A DNA stretch of 33,890 nt from DATGFK01 sp040007395 (GTDB taxonomy: Bacteria > Chloroflexota > Anaerolineae > Aggregatilineales > UBA2796). The stretch covers positions 1 through 33,890 of the forward strand of contig JBDTVG010000123.1 in the NCBI GenBank assembly GCA_040007395.1, in the 5' to 3' direction. Within the stretch, counting starts at the first letter, position 1; each line of letters opens with the position of its first letter. This document shows, in pieces, positions 1 to 8,826 of the stretch. A model generated the notes under the pieces. That model made no database searches, was not told the DNA's origin, and saw only the letters and a program-made list of their open reading frames with translations. The translations under genes and the position numbers were made by a program.

Positions 1-416
1 CGTTTGACCAGAAACGCCGCCACAAAGCGATATGTCACTAGAATCAACAGCCAACCGAAGATAAGTCGGCTCAGTTGAAAAACCAGAATTAACGTATCGG
101 TAAAAACGGGACTCGCGGGTGACACGAACAACGCCGCTAGTTTGCCCGCCGCCAGATAGGGCGTGAACAATAATGTCCCGTCGTGCGGCTCCGAAGTGTA
201 CGTCACATGAAACAGCCAATCGCCGGTTGCACCCTGTCGCATCTTGGCAAGATAACTATTGCCGTCGAACAGGCCAAACAGAAACCAACCGAAGCGTCGG
301 TCTGGGGTTTGCGCCGCCGCCCCCGCCAGATAGGGCAAACTTGTTAGCAGCATAACCGCTAACGCAAACAGTGCCACATTGCGCCATTCGCGGCGGGTGA
401 TAGTTGGATGGGTCAC
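1..416 (-). CDS. Partial multi-pass membrane protein, GT-C-like (N-terminus only)
   Basis: This is the N-terminal part of a minus-strand membrane protein; the rest lies beyond the left edge of the window. Reading from a GTG at 416-414, the visible 138 or so residues have a hydrophobic first helix. They then carry a loop with the motif DGNSYLAKMRQGATGDWLF followed by YTSEPHDG, and then more hydrophobic segments. The same loop (DGATYLSKIGEGARGDWLF, then YTSEPH) occurs in the protein encoded at 2439-4079, so the two are paralogues. The GTG overlaps the TGA of the upstream gene in a GTGA arrangement, which points to translational coupling and supports this start. Topology resembles polytopic GT-C glycosyltransferases or YfhO-like proteins. 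The substrate is unknown and the assignment is by topology and paralogy only. Confidence 0.72.
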   Translation of the reverse strand, partial: MTHPTITRREWRNVALFALAVMLLTSLPYLAGAAAQTPDRRFGWFLFGLFDGNSYLAKMRQGATGDWLFHVTYTSEPHDGTLLFTPYLAAGKLAALFVSPASPVFTDTLILVFQLSRLIFGWLLILVTYRFVAAFLVK

Positions 417-2452
417 TTCCGCACGATCCCGCTAGCTAGTAGCCCCATGACAATCAGCAGCGAAACGCCCGACATTGCCGCGCCCACCACCATTCCCGGC
501 GGATCGCTGTAGGTGGCGCTAACTTGTCCATACGGCGACACACTAATCTCGGTGTTATCTTCGGGCGCGGCGACGTTCCAGCCGGGAACCCACGCCGCCA
601 CATTGATTGTTTGATCGCCGCTATTATTCACCGTGAAGCGATTAGGGCTATCCCAAGTGATCTTGGTGGTTCCGCTTGGATAGCGTTCATTGGCGTACAA
701 ATATAGATTGTCGGGGCGGCTAATCAGTTTCAACCCCGGTATATCGAGTACAAAGCCAGCTAGCACATGTGACACATTCCAACGCGCCAGCAGATTTGCA
801 TCAATGTTGGCATGTTGGTTCGTGGTCGCGAGGTTGCCTTCAAAGGCGGGCAGCGTCACTGAGTAGCCGCTGGCATAAGTGCCTGTCGCCGCCTCAAATG
901 CCGTGACATACGCCCGCAACTGAAATGGATCGATGCCGCCAAACTGCGGGATCTGCCAGTAAGCCGCGGCCTGCTGCGGGAAGCTGTAATCGGGCGAATA
1001 GAGCCGTGTTACACCCGCCTCGTGCATCGCTTGGGCTAGCGGCGCATACTGATCAAGCCATACATTTTGCGGGCGACCTTGCACCAGCGAAACATCCATC
1101 CACGCCAGATCGAGGATTATGACTATGCCTGCCAGCACAAACAGCGTTTGCGTGGAAAGTCGGCGGCTGACGAACAGCAATACCCCTGCTGCCACGAAAC
1201 CAAGCGCAATGGAGACTCCTAGTGCGGGGAACTTGGCGGCAGCGACCCCCATGCCGACTCCGGCAATTGCCAGTCCAAAGCCGATCAATTGTAGGGTGCG
1301 GCGTTGAAAGCTGCGAACTAAGCTGCGATCTGCCAATGCGCTCAGCCCATAGCCCGCTAGCACAATTAGCGCAACGACTCCCACAATCCAGACGCGAGGC
1401 GGCACACGCAGCCATAACAGTGGGGGTATGATATGAACCAGTACAGGCCATACCAACCCCTGATCGCCAAGTGCATAGAGCAATGCCGCTAGTGTTAGGA
1501 TCGCCCAGAAGGCGTGGCGGCGCGGCGCACGGGCAAATCCGACACAAGCCAGTATCAGTACGATCAATCCGACGTACAGCATCGTCTCGTGAGAGCCAAA
1601 CCGATCCGGTATCACTAACCCGATTATCTGTACAGGTTGCAGCGATAGGGTAGCGGCATCGCTGATGCTAATCGTACTGCGTGTCAGATAGGGTGCAAGG
1701 GCGATCACAGGCAACCATTGGATCGCCGTTAATCCCACCATGAGGATTAATGCTGGCATCAACCATAACAGCGCTGTATAGCGTCGCGAGGTGTAGGCTA
1801 GCCACAACGCAAAGACTGCACTTGTCCCAAAGACAAAAACACTCAAGCGTATATCGGCAAAAAAACACATCGCCCCGATAACGCTTACGGCAACTAGTCG
1901 CCACGCGATGCGCTGCGTACCCAATATTGCAAGATGAACTGCCCACAACATGCAGGGGAACCATGCCGCCGCGTATAAAATATCCAGATGTCCAGCGCCC
2001 GCAGCCGAAAGCAAACGCGGAGTCAGGGCATAGGCTACGCCCATGATGCTGCTTGCGCCTTGCCCGATCCCCAGTCGCAAGCCGAGCGCTCGCATCCCTA
2101 CCCCCGCCAATACCAAATGACCCCATATCAGTAGGTTGAGGTGCAGCGTCACGGGCAAGATCAACACGAGCCATTGCAGCGGATACCAGACCTTATTCAA
2201 GGGGTTAGCGGCAAACGGCTGACCACTCATCAGTAGATCGCGCCAAAGGGGGATCTGTCCAGCCCGCAGCGATTGTTGCAAGTATAGTGCGTTAGGCCAA
2301 TGGCTAATCGCTGCGTCTGAGAAGGCGGCGTGCGGCGGAAACGGGAGCGCGTCCGGGCCTAAACCAACCACCAGCATTAACACAGCGATTAGAATAGCCA
2401 AACACGTCGTAAAACCGATGGTCGTCGCGGTGAAGCGGCTAACGAATGGCAT
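413..2452 (-). CDS. YfhO-like polytopic membrane protein
   Basis: This is a large multi-pass membrane protein, about 679 residues from the preferred start. A first helix is followed by a loop containing FSDAAISHWPNALYLQQSL and PLWRDLLMSGQPFAANPLN. About a dozen hydrophobic segments follow, then a mainly soluble C-terminal part and one last helix. That plan is typical of YfhO/GT-C-type proteins, which move lipid-linked sugars or glycosylate surface polymers; the function here is inferred from topology. The open frame extends to 2605, but that would overlap the upstream gene by 167 bp and add a basic, non-conserved 51-residue tail. The ATG at 2452 overlaps the upstream gene by only 14 bp and is preferred, although no strong ribosome site is visible. 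The stop overlaps the GTG of the next gene, so the three genes probably form one operon. Confidence 0.75.
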   Translation of the reverse strand: MPFVSRFTATTIGFTTCLAILIAVLMLVVGLGPDALPFPPHAAFSDAAISHWPNALYLQQSLRAGQIPLWRDLLMSGQPFAANPLNKVWYPLQWLVLILPVTLHLNLLIWGHLVLAGVGMRALGLRLGIGQGASSIMGVAYALTPRLLSAAGAGHLDILYAAAWFPCMLWAVHLAILGTQRIAWRLVAVSVIGAMCFFADIRLSVFVFGTSAVFALWLAYTSRRYTALLWLMPALILMVGLTAIQWLPVIALAPYLTRSTISISDAATLSLQPVQIIGLVIPDRFGSHETMLYVGLIVLILACVGFARAPRRHAFWAILTLAALLYALGDQGLVWPVLVHIIPPLLWLRVPPRVWIVGVVALIVLAGYGLSALADRSLVRSFQRRTLQLIGFGLAIAGVGMGVAAAKFPALGVSIALGFVAAGVLLFVSRRLSTQTLFVLAGIVIILDLAWMDVSLVQGRPQNVWLDQYAPLAQAMHEAGVTRLYSPDYSFPQQAAAYWQIPQFGGIDPFQLRAYVTAFEAATGTYASGYSVTLPAFEGNLATTNQHANIDANLLARWNVSHVLAGFVLDIPGLKLISRPDNLYLYANERYPSGTTKITWDSPNRFTVNNSGDQTINVAAWVPGWNVAAPEDNTEISVSPYGQVSATYSDPPGMVVGAAMSGVSLLIVMGLLASGIVRK

Positions 2453-4079
2453 ACACAAAGACGTGATCGAACGACGCAACGGGGTTATCCAGCGCCTTGT
2501 AGCAGCCAGTGGTTGGCGCACCCGGCGCTTCAATATCTTCACTGACAACATAACGCACTGCATATTTTTCGAGCAGTGTCCGGCACTCCTGATCCGACTC
2601 GCCAAGATACCATGCCTGAACTTCGGGGAGTTTGTCCTTGGCGTTTAATGTCTCATAGGGATGTCCATACACGACCCGTAGATCGCTATAGGCAGGTATC
2701 CACAGGCTGGTCAATGGCGGCGCAAGGATGATGTCGCCGGATTGAGCATTAGCGTTCAACCAATGGATTGCCTCGTCATGTCCAGAAGTCAGGATCTGCC
2801 CAACCTTGATTCCTTCGGCGGGGTTTACTACGCCGAAGATAGGGATACCGAGCGTCAGAATATTGCTTGGAATCATGAAGACGAATAAAGCCACCAATGC
2901 TGCGTCGCGCCATGGCGGCAAAATCCGGTGAAACCAGAAATCTTCTAGCGCGCGTACCGCGAAATAGGCGATGGGGATAATCAGACCAATCGCCAAACGA
3001 CGTTGAAGGTTAAAGGGGGCATACAGTAGCAGCACATTGACTATGAGCCAGATTAGCATGAAGCGATCCCCATCGCGTTCAAAGCGGCGAATGGCACGCC
3101 ACACGCCCGGTATGGCAACCAACAACGGCAGCCCAAACCCGACGATGTAATTCCAGATGGGCGGCGAGGGTGTGAAGTTTTGTGCGTTCCAAATCCGCAT
3201 CGCCTCATTGTCGCGGACGACTGCCAGATAGTAGATCAGAAAAGGCAGCGTTGGCAGGATTACCAAGACTATCCAGTTAAGTTCAAGCATGGGGATGCGC
3301 CGGGTGCGTACCGTCAGGATGGCAAGGTAGACGACCAGCGTAACCATGATGGGAACCAACCCCTGCGGTTGGATAACCGCTAGTGCTGCTGAAATCAATA
3401 CAACACTGAATCCGCCATTGCTCAAGGTGGGCTGCTGATCGAAGCCGGGGCGGAAAACCATAATGAAAGTCGCTGCCAACAGCGAGATCAGCGCAATTGT
3501 CAAAGGGAAGTGTGGATTCACAAAGGTCGCATAAAAAGGGATCGACTCAGGCATGGAAAAATCCGTAGGCAATCGGTTAAAGTCCGAGCCACCGGAAAAT
3601 CCAGCCGAAAGTGTCAACAACAGCCAACCCAGCCCTGACCCTACTGCCAGCAAACTAAAAAACAAGCGGCGTGGTCGCAAGCGGGGCCAGATCACCGAGC
3701 CGAGATGGTAGATCGAGACGAACATGACAAAACCCGTTACTAACCGGGCGACGTGATACATGACCAGCGGTGATAGGCCGAGGATGCGTGAGAGATGACC
3801 CAGCAGCAAATAGAATTCGTTGATGGCTGCCCCCGTATGAGGTTCAGAGGTGTATTGCAGCGTGAATAGCCAATCGCCGCGTGCTCCCTCGCCTATCTTG
3901 GAAAGATAAGTGGCTCCATCCAACTGGTTGGGCAGCATTCCCATGAAGTGCCAGTTGTCATTGGGAGAGTCACTTGCAAAAGCCCACGCATAAGGCAGCA
4001 GAGTGATAGCGACCAATAAGCCGCTGAAGATGATCACCCAACGCCACTCCGAGGGGGCAATATCATTGGTACGCTGCAT
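2439..4079 (-). CDS. Polytopic membrane protein, GT-C-like
   Basis: This is the first gene of a three-gene minus-strand operon and encodes a 546-residue protein with about ten to twelve hydrophobic segments. After the first helix a loop carries DGATYLSKIGEGARGDWLF and YTSEPH, shared with the truncated paralogue at 1-416. The C-terminal 100 residues are soluble and include the stretch AIHWLNANAQSGDIILAPP, common in large integral membrane glycosyltransferase-like proteins. An acidic residue in the first extracytoplasmic loop would fit a GT-C catalytic Asp, but this cannot be proved from one sequence. The frame opens with a GTG at 4085. The ATG at 4079 has an AAGGGG element about 9 nt upstream and is the preferred start. 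The donor, acceptor and pathway are not identifiable. Confidence 0.75.
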   Translation of the reverse strand: MQRTNDIAPSEWRWVIIFSGLLVAITLLPYAWAFASDSPNDNWHFMGMLPNQLDGATYLSKIGEGARGDWLFTLQYTSEPHTGAAINEFYLLLGHLSRILGLSPLVMYHVARLVTGFVMFVSIYHLGSVIWPRLRPRRLFFSLLAVGSGLGWLLLTLSAGFSGGSDFNRLPTDFSMPESIPFYATFVNPHFPLTIALISLLAATFIMVFRPGFDQQPTLSNGGFSVVLISAALAVIQPQGLVPIMVTLVVYLAILTVRTRRIPMLELNWIVLVILPTLPFLIYYLAVVRDNEAMRIWNAQNFTPSPPIWNYIVGFGLPLLVAIPGVWRAIRRFERDGDRFMLIWLIVNVLLLYAPFNLQRRLAIGLIIPIAYFAVRALEDFWFHRILPPWRDAALVALFVFMIPSNILTLGIPIFGVVNPAEGIKVGQILTSGHDEAIHWLNANAQSGDIILAPPLTSLWIPAYSDLRVVYGHPYETLNAKDKLPEVQAWYLGESDQECRTLLEKYAVRYVVSEDIEAPGAPTTGCYKALDNPVASFDHVFVYAIR

Positions 4080-4085
4080 AATCAC

Positions 4086-4486
4086 AACCCCTTAGGCTGT
4101 TTCTGGATAACAAAAGGCTAACAGTTAGAAGGTGCATCTCGTTTTTGGGTCGAACGGGCTGGTAAACAGGTCTAAATCTACGTGACAGCCCCATACAGTT
4201 TATACTACTCGCGGTCATTTTTGCGGCTTATTCCACTCGGAATGTGTGCCACCACGACGGCGGATTTGCCGCACCCAGTGCGTGTAGTATAATCCGTATT
4301 GGGCTTGCGGACGCATTAAAATATGTTATTTGTCCTTTCAGCATACAGCATTGTACCGATTAGCTCAAATTAAAAAAAAGTCGCCAATTAAAGTAATCAG
4401 CATTAACACATAGACCCCCGTTCGATCCAGAATGCTTTGCCAGAACGCCTTGATCGATGCAGTAATGCAAGTTGTGGAGCAGGATT
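4086..4486. other. Divergent intergenic region
   Basis: This 400-bp spacer lies between the minus-strand membrane-protein operon and the plus-strand NTPase gene, so it should carry promoters for both. A good TATAAT lies at 4288-4293 facing the NTPase gene. A weaker TATAAA facing the other way lies at 4204-4199, without a convincing -35. An A-rich run is present around 4370-4380. No small gene with a ribosome site and no RNA gene was recognised. Confidence 0.5.
4266..4293 (+). promoter_or_regulatory. Candidate sigma-70-type promoter for the NTPase gene
   Basis: A perfect TATAAT (4288-4293) is preceded, after 16 bp, by TTGCCG (4266-4271), which matches the -35 consensus at four of six positions. 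It would give a 5' untranslated region of about 185 nt ahead of the ATG at 4487. The long leader and imperfect -35 keep confidence low. Confidence 0.35.
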
Positions 4487-7129
4487 ATGCACTTTGATAT
4501 TCTTTCTTTCCTGATAGGTTTCGGCATTGCCGCTGCCAGCGCTTTTGCCCTGTTTCGTATGCGCCGCCAAATTACGGCACTGCGCCAGACAGCAGAGAGT
4601 CAGGCCGGATCTACCCGTTCCTTCATCACCAACAGTGCCGAAGCTCGCTATTATAATGATTTGGTAAAAACACTGAATGCCTCACATATTGCTAGCGATC
4701 TGGTCAATCTAACCGATATTTACGTCGAGCCGCGATTTCTGCGCGGGCTTGAGCCTGTCGAACCGGACTCCGAGAAAAAAGGCAGCGTGTTTCGCATCAT
4801 CCCTATGTTGCATGATATGCCGCAGTCGTATGCTTCGTATAACGTTGAGACGCTTACCATTCACGATCTGCGAGCTGGGGAGACTCATCTAGCACTGCTA
4901 GGATTACCCGGCAGCGGTAAAAGCACGGCACTGGCGATTATGGGTCTTTTCGCCGCTAATGAGATCGAGTTCGAGGAGATCGACCTCAATTCTGACGAGT
5001 TCTTCGAGGACGAAACGAAGAATATGCTGCCCGACGAAAAAGCCAAACTGCTCAAGCAGCGTCAGGATACGCAGCAACGGGCCATTGAACATCTTAAGCG
5101 GGCGCAAGCCAAAGAAGAAGAAGCGGGGCATCGGCATCCACTCGTCAACTTCCAGCGGCTGATGCCGATTATGATCCATCTGCGCGACATCGATCTGCGG
5201 CTTGAAACGTTTGGCGTACAAATACCTGCCGCTGTCGAGGGCAAACCCACCAAGCCTGTCATCAAAACCTTAGACCCCGCCGAACCGCTGGTCAAGGCGC
5301 TGCAACATCGCGCCAACGCCGTCACCGCCAGCACCTTGCCCCGCATGATCTACACCCGCTTGGCGGCGGGAACGTGCATGGTACTTATCGACGGCTACGA
5401 TGATATTCCTGTCGAAGATCGCCCAGAAAAACTACTGTGGCTGCAACACTTCGTTGAGGCTTACGGCGCGAACTTTATTATCGCCACTGGGCCGGTCATT
5501 GGCTACGATCCGCTGATCAATCTTGGGTTGACTCCGATCTTCTTGCGGGCATGGACTGATTCCGATTTCGAGCGGCTGATTCAACGGTGGGCGGTGGCAT
5601 GGCCTGCTATTGCAGGGACTCCGCGCAAACCTGCGCCCATGCCCGAAGAACGCATCATGCGCCGCGTGACGACCAACAGTCGGGGGCGGTTGCCGCTAGA
5701 TATTACGCTCAAGACGTGGGCGGCATTTTCCGGTGATGAGCAAGAACTTGGGCGGCATGGTTGGTATGACTTTTATGTTCGCCAGCACTGGGAGCAAAAA
5801 GAGACGCGACCCGTTATTGAGCGCATCGCCGCCGAGATCCTCAATCAGGGCGGCAAACCGCTTTCACGTGACCGCATGAAAGAATTTGCCACTGAAGCCT
5901 TTACCGGGCCAGATGGCAAGCCAACGCTTAATATTGACGACTTTGTGAATAAGCTGGTCGGGTCATCGGGTTTGATGATCGATTGGCCCAATAACACGGC
6001 GGGCTTTACCTATGCACTGATTAATGCCTATCTCGCCAGTGAGACGTTGACCAGTACCGATCCCACAAAGATCAATGCTGTTGCCACTAATCCGGCGTGG
6101 GAACTGGCAATGCCCTTTGTTGCCGCCAAGATCCCGGTGAATGATGCGGTAACGATGTTGTTGGGGTCGCAGCCCGATTTACTGTATACAAGTTTGTTCC
6201 AGTTAGTTTCGTGGCTGCCCGATGCACCACCAAGTGCGCCATGGCGGGCTGACCTGTTCAAGCGGCTAACCTCGGCGCTACTTTCGCCCAGTCAGTTTAT
6301 GGCGATCCGAGAACGGGCAATGGCGGCACTGGTCGGTTCACGCGACAAAAATGTCATGTTTATTCTGCGGCAAGCGCTGCGTTCGACTGATCCCGATGTA
6401 CGGCGATTAGGCTGTGTAGGGATGGGCGCTCTCGGTGAGACCGACGCGATCAAGGATTTGGAGCCGATGCTCAAGGATGCGTCGCCAGATGTACAACTTT
6501 CGGCTGGCATGGCGCTTGGTGCGATTGGCACGGAAGCCGCATTGACCGCCATGTTGGGCGGCTTTGTCGAAGGCGAACAAGAACTACGTCAGGCCGTAGC
6601 GGAAGCGTTGGCGGCGGTTCCCGGTGAAGGACACGCCGTGCTGCGCGATGCGATGACTTCGCAGGAAATGATGCTGCGGCGGGCGGCGGTCTTTGGACTG
6701 GCACGAATCAAGGCAGCATGGGCGATCTCGCTACTGTATCGGGCGCTGCTGGAAGATGAACAGTGGTATGTCCGTAACGCTGCCGAGGAAGCCTTCCTTG
6801 AGGCTGAAGGGCTGGAAGCTACCGGGGCGCTTCGTCACCCGGATGCGGATTCGCTGGCATGGCTGATTGCGTGGGCCGCCGCAAAGGGCGAAGGCGTTCC
6901 AGCGGGGCCGAATGCGCGTCAAGTCTTGGTGCGCGTGTTGCAGGAAGGCGAAGAACCCACGTTACGGGCGGCGGCGGCACAGTCCCTCGCCAATCTGGGC
7001 TATATGCCTGCCCTCAAGCCGCTGTATGGGGCGCTGCGTGACAAGGATGAAAAAGTACGCTCCGCCGTCTATGAGGCGCTCGGTGAGTTGCAAAACCGCA
7101 TCGGCGAAAAATTCCCGGCGGTGGTCTAA
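4487..7129 (+). CDS. Membrane-anchored P-loop NTPase with C-terminal HEAT repeats (NACHT/STAND-like)
   Basis: The 880-residue protein begins with one N-terminal membrane helix (residues about 4-24) followed by a basic stop-transfer segment. A P-loop domain follows, with Walker A GLPGSGKST at residues 139-147 and Walker B VLIDGYDD at 299-306, as in NACHT/STAND ATPases. The 150-residue gap between the two Walker motifs is long; it holds a highly charged, probably coiled-coil insertion around residues 160-215. The C-terminal third (about 610-875) is a series of HEAT-like repeats, for example DPDVRRLGCVGMGALGETDA and the copies after it. The frame extends upstream to a TTG at 4472, but the ATG at 4487 has a GGAG 7 nt upstream and starts directly before the helix. 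The family couples ATP hydrolysis to oligomerisation or signalling. The ligand and effector are not evident. A DUF1905/OmdA gene follows after 4 bp and is probably cotranscribed. Confidence 0.82.
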   Translation: MHFDILSFLIGFGIAAASAFALFRMRRQITALRQTAESQAGSTRSFITNSAEARYYNDLVKTLNASHIASDLVNLTDIYVEPRFLRGLEPVEPDSEKKGSVFRIIPMLHDMPQSYASYNVETLTIHDLRAGETHLALLGLPGSGKSTALAIMGLFAANEIEFEEIDLNSDEFFEDETKNMLPDEKAKLLKQRQDTQQRAIEHLKRAQAKEEEAGHRHPLVNFQRLMPIMIHLRDIDLRLETFGVQIPAAVEGKPTKPVIKTLDPAEPLVKALQHRANAVTASTLPRMIYTRLAAGTCMVLIDGYDDIPVEDRPEKLLWLQHFVEAYGANFIIATGPVIGYDPLINLGLTPIFLRAWTDSDFERLIQRWAVAWPAIAGTPRKPAPMPEERIMRRVTTNSRGRLPLDITLKTWAAFSGDEQELGRHGWYDFYVRQHWEQKETRPVIERIAAEILNQGGKPLSRDRMKEFATEAFTGPDGKPTLNIDDFVNKLVGSSGLMIDWPNNTAGFTYALINAYLASETLTSTDPTKINAVATNPAWELAMPFVAAKIPVNDAVTMLLGSQPDLLYTSLFQLVSWLPDAPPSAPWRADLFKRLTSALLSPSQFMAIRERAMAALVGSRDKNVMFILRQALRSTDPDVRRLGCVGMGALGETDAIKDLEPMLKDASPDVQLSAGMALGAIGTEAALTAMLGGFVEGEQELRQAVAEALAAVPGEGHAVLRDAMTSQEMMLRRAAVFGLARIKAAWAISLLYRALLEDEQWYVRNAAEEAFLEAEGLEATGALRHPDADSLAWLIAWAAAKGEGVPAGPNARQVLVRVLQEGEEPTLRAAAAQSLANLGYMPALKPLYGALRDKDEKVRSAVYEALGELQNRIGEKFPAVV

Positions 7130-7133
7130 CAAA

Positions 7134-7583
7134 ATGACAATCACATTTACCACGACGCTTTTGCAGGCAGAAGGACTCAACGCCACTGGCATTTCGGTTC
7201 CCCCTGAGATTATCGCCGAGTTGGGGAAGCAAAAAAGACCGAAGGTCAAAGTCAGTCTAAATGGCTATACCTATCGCAGCACGGTTGCCCTTTACGGCGA
7301 TGTTTTTATGCTGCCCGTGAGTCAGGAACATAGAGCCGCAACGGGACTCAAAGCAGGTGACACGATAGAAGTGACGCTCGAACTCGATCTGGAACCGCGC
7401 ACCGTTGAGATCCCCGATGATCTTAAGGCGGCTCTCTCCGAAAAAGCCGGAATGCTGGAAACCTTTGAGAAATTGTCCGACTCGAAGCGCAAAGAATTTG
7501 TCCGGCAAGTGAACGATGCCAAAACCCCCGAAACCCGGACTCGCCGGATCGCCAGAATCGTTGCCAAAATGAGCGAGGCTTGA
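7134..7583 (+). CDS. DUF1905 / YdeI-OmdA family protein
   Basis: This is a small soluble 149-residue protein. The N-terminal 90 residues look like DUF1905, a compact beta-barrel with the core VSVPPEI-type motif (here ISVPPEI), KVKVSLNGYTYRSTVALYG and LKAGDTIEVTLELD. The C-terminal part (about 95-147), with VEIPDDLKAAL, FEKLSDSKRKEFVRQVNDAK and RRIARIV, matches the YdeI/OmdA domain. Family members are small proteins of poorly defined biochemical role; E. coli YdeI is linked to antimicrobial peptide resistance. The ATG lies 4 bp after the stop of the NTPase gene, so the two are probably one transcript. A longer frame from 6867 exists, but it runs inside the NTPase gene in another frame and was not used. 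Family assignment is firm; function is open. Confidence 0.85.
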   Translation: MTITFTTTLLQAEGLNATGISVPPEIIAELGKQKRPKVKVSLNGYTYRSTVALYGDVFMLPVSQEHRAATGLKAGDTIEVTLELDLEPRTVEIPDDLKAALSEKAGMLETFEKLSDSKRKEFVRQVNDAKTPETRTRRIARIVAKMSEA

Positions 7584-7819
7584 GTAAGCAGTCCTGCCCC
7601 TGAGTCCCTCTTGGGAGTATGGGTAAGGGCTGCACAGCCATGCAGCAAATCATCTACCGAACCAAGCCTTGATTCCTAAATTCGATTTGGCTTTACTGCT
7701 GTTTGCCAAAGCGCTGAAAAATTCGCAATCAAATGGGCATAAATAAATACTTGCGTTTTCAATGAGAATGGACGCCTCTTCCACAGATCAGAGCTTTTCA
7801 ATTTACATTCCAGCAATTT
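7584..7819. other. Intergenic region between convergent genes, with a small hairpin
   Basis: The only structure seen is a perfect 6-bp stem, GCTGCA (7629-7634) and TGCAGC (7641-7646), with a 6-nt loop, about 45 bp after the DUF1905 gene. It has no T-run, so it is at best a weak terminator. The rest is AT-rich and without a supported gene. Confidence 0.35.
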
Positions 7820-8653
7820 TTAAGAACTATGTGACGACGTTTTTCGCTGCTTTACAAAATCTTCATCATCAAGCACTTGGCGGATTTTCCAAACAGGGGA
7901 CACGATGGAAATACCAGTATCCTGTTCTACGACCCAATTGTCGTTCACCCGTGTCCTTGTAGCTTTGTCAGTGACGGTACTCGTCAACAGTTTATGTCCA
8001 GTATCTATACCTATGAGACTAATGGTCTCGGAGTAAAAAGGCATCATGCGCCCATCACCACGATAGGTTCCCGGCCCCATATAAACAAACACTGGGGAAC
8101 CGCTAAAGCCAGCCAGAGACCGCATCTCTACCAGAAATGCTTCAACGCGTAGTTGACGCCCATCTAATACTCGTTCACCGGGCATCATAGCAATATTACC
8201 GAACCGGGCAAGGGGTTGGTTCCTTTGAACTCCGCTGTGCGATATGAAGCGACCAAGCATGAATACCTCATCACCAACACCCATATTTAACTCATTCATT
8301 CGTGGTATGGTGGCGGCGATATTATCCCATTGCAAAGCGGTGGCAGACCAGCCTGCATCCTTTTCTAAGATAGCAGCGCAAATATCGTCACTATCATAAT
8401 GATGCACCCAATTCGACTGCGGTATCTCCTTCACGTTAGTGCCACCATCAACCACGTTGAAGCGTAGAAAAACTCCACCGCTACGGATCACATGACTATT
8501 CGTAATCACGTAACGGTATTCCTGTTCAGAAGATTGGCTTCGGAAATCGACTAAAAAACCTGTACCACCAGCAGGTGTCCCACGCTCTGCGGCTTCGACG
8601 TTTGGGTAAAAATATACAATCGAGTTCAGTAGTTGATCTGGAATTCTTGGCAC
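7820..8653 (-). CDS. Trypsin-like serine protease (S1/chymotrypsin fold), probably cytoplasmic
   Basis: This 277-residue protein has the three motifs of a chymotrypsin-fold protease. His54 sits in VITNSHVI, an Asp (D90 most likely) in DSDDICAA, and Ser184 in GFSGSPVF, which corresponds to the GDSGGP nucleophile loop. The order and spacing fit a catalytically competent enzyme. There is no signal peptide, transmembrane segment or PDZ domain, unlike HtrA/Deg proteases, so a cytoplasmic location is inferred. The start is GTG at 8653, with AGGAG about 5 nt upstream; the ATG that overlaps it by two bases is in a frame that stops after nine codons. The gene and its upstream spacer look AT-richer than the neighbours, which could reflect transfer. 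It stands alone between a convergent gene pair and a repeat. The substrate is unknown. Confidence 0.8.
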   Translation of the reverse strand: MPRIPDQLLNSIVYFYPNVEAAERGTPAGGTGFLVDFRSQSSEQEYRYVITNSHVIRSGGVFLRFNVVDGGTNVKEIPQSNWVHHYDSDDICAAILEKDAGWSATALQWDNIAATIPRMNELNMGVGDEVFMLGRFISHSGVQRNQPLARFGNIAMMPGERVLDGRQLRVEAFLVEMRSLAGFSGSPVFVYMGPGTYRGDGRMMPFYSETISLIGIDTGHKLLTSTVTDKATRTRVNDNWVVEQDTGISIVSPVWKIRQVLDDEDFVKQRKTSSHSS

Positions 8654-8826
8654 ATTTTACTCCTACGGATGCTTCCTTTGGTTACTAACTTATTTCGTCA
8701 TTTACCCTCAAGGTTAAATTAATTTGAGTTTAGCTCGTAATGGGTTACTAAATACATTTTTCTTTACGTCCTCTGTTCAGCTTGGTAATTTCAAATGTAT
8801 AGGCAAATAATCCCCGGAACGGAAAT
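8654..8826. other. AT-rich upstream region of the protease gene
   Basis: This spacer holds the AGGAG ribosome site of the protease gene at its left end. It also has two direct copies of GGTTACTAA, near 8679-8690 and 8741-8750. No confident promoter or gene was recognised; a loose minus-strand TTGAGG with a weak -10 is possible. Confidence 0.3.

Noticed and set aside
1668..2174. 168-codon minus-strand open frame
   Set aside because: It is a frame shadow inside the YfhO-like gene on the same strand, with low-complexity, Arg/Cys-rich product.
2453..2605. 51-codon N-terminal extension of the YfhO-like gene
   Set aside because: It overlaps the upstream gene fully, is basic and unlike a membrane protein N-terminus, and an ATG at 2452 gives a normal start.
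4418..4440. GTTCGATCC resembling a tRNA T-loop
   Set aside because: The flanking bases do not pair as a T-arm and no acceptor or anticodon arm is present.
6867..7133. Upstream extension of the DUF1905/OmdA frame
   Set aside because: It runs inside the NTPase gene in another frame; the ATG at 7134 starts the conserved domain.
7762..7962. 66-codon plus-strand open frame near the protease gene
   Set aside because: It overlaps the 3' end of the protease gene in antisense, has no ribosome site and no known motif.
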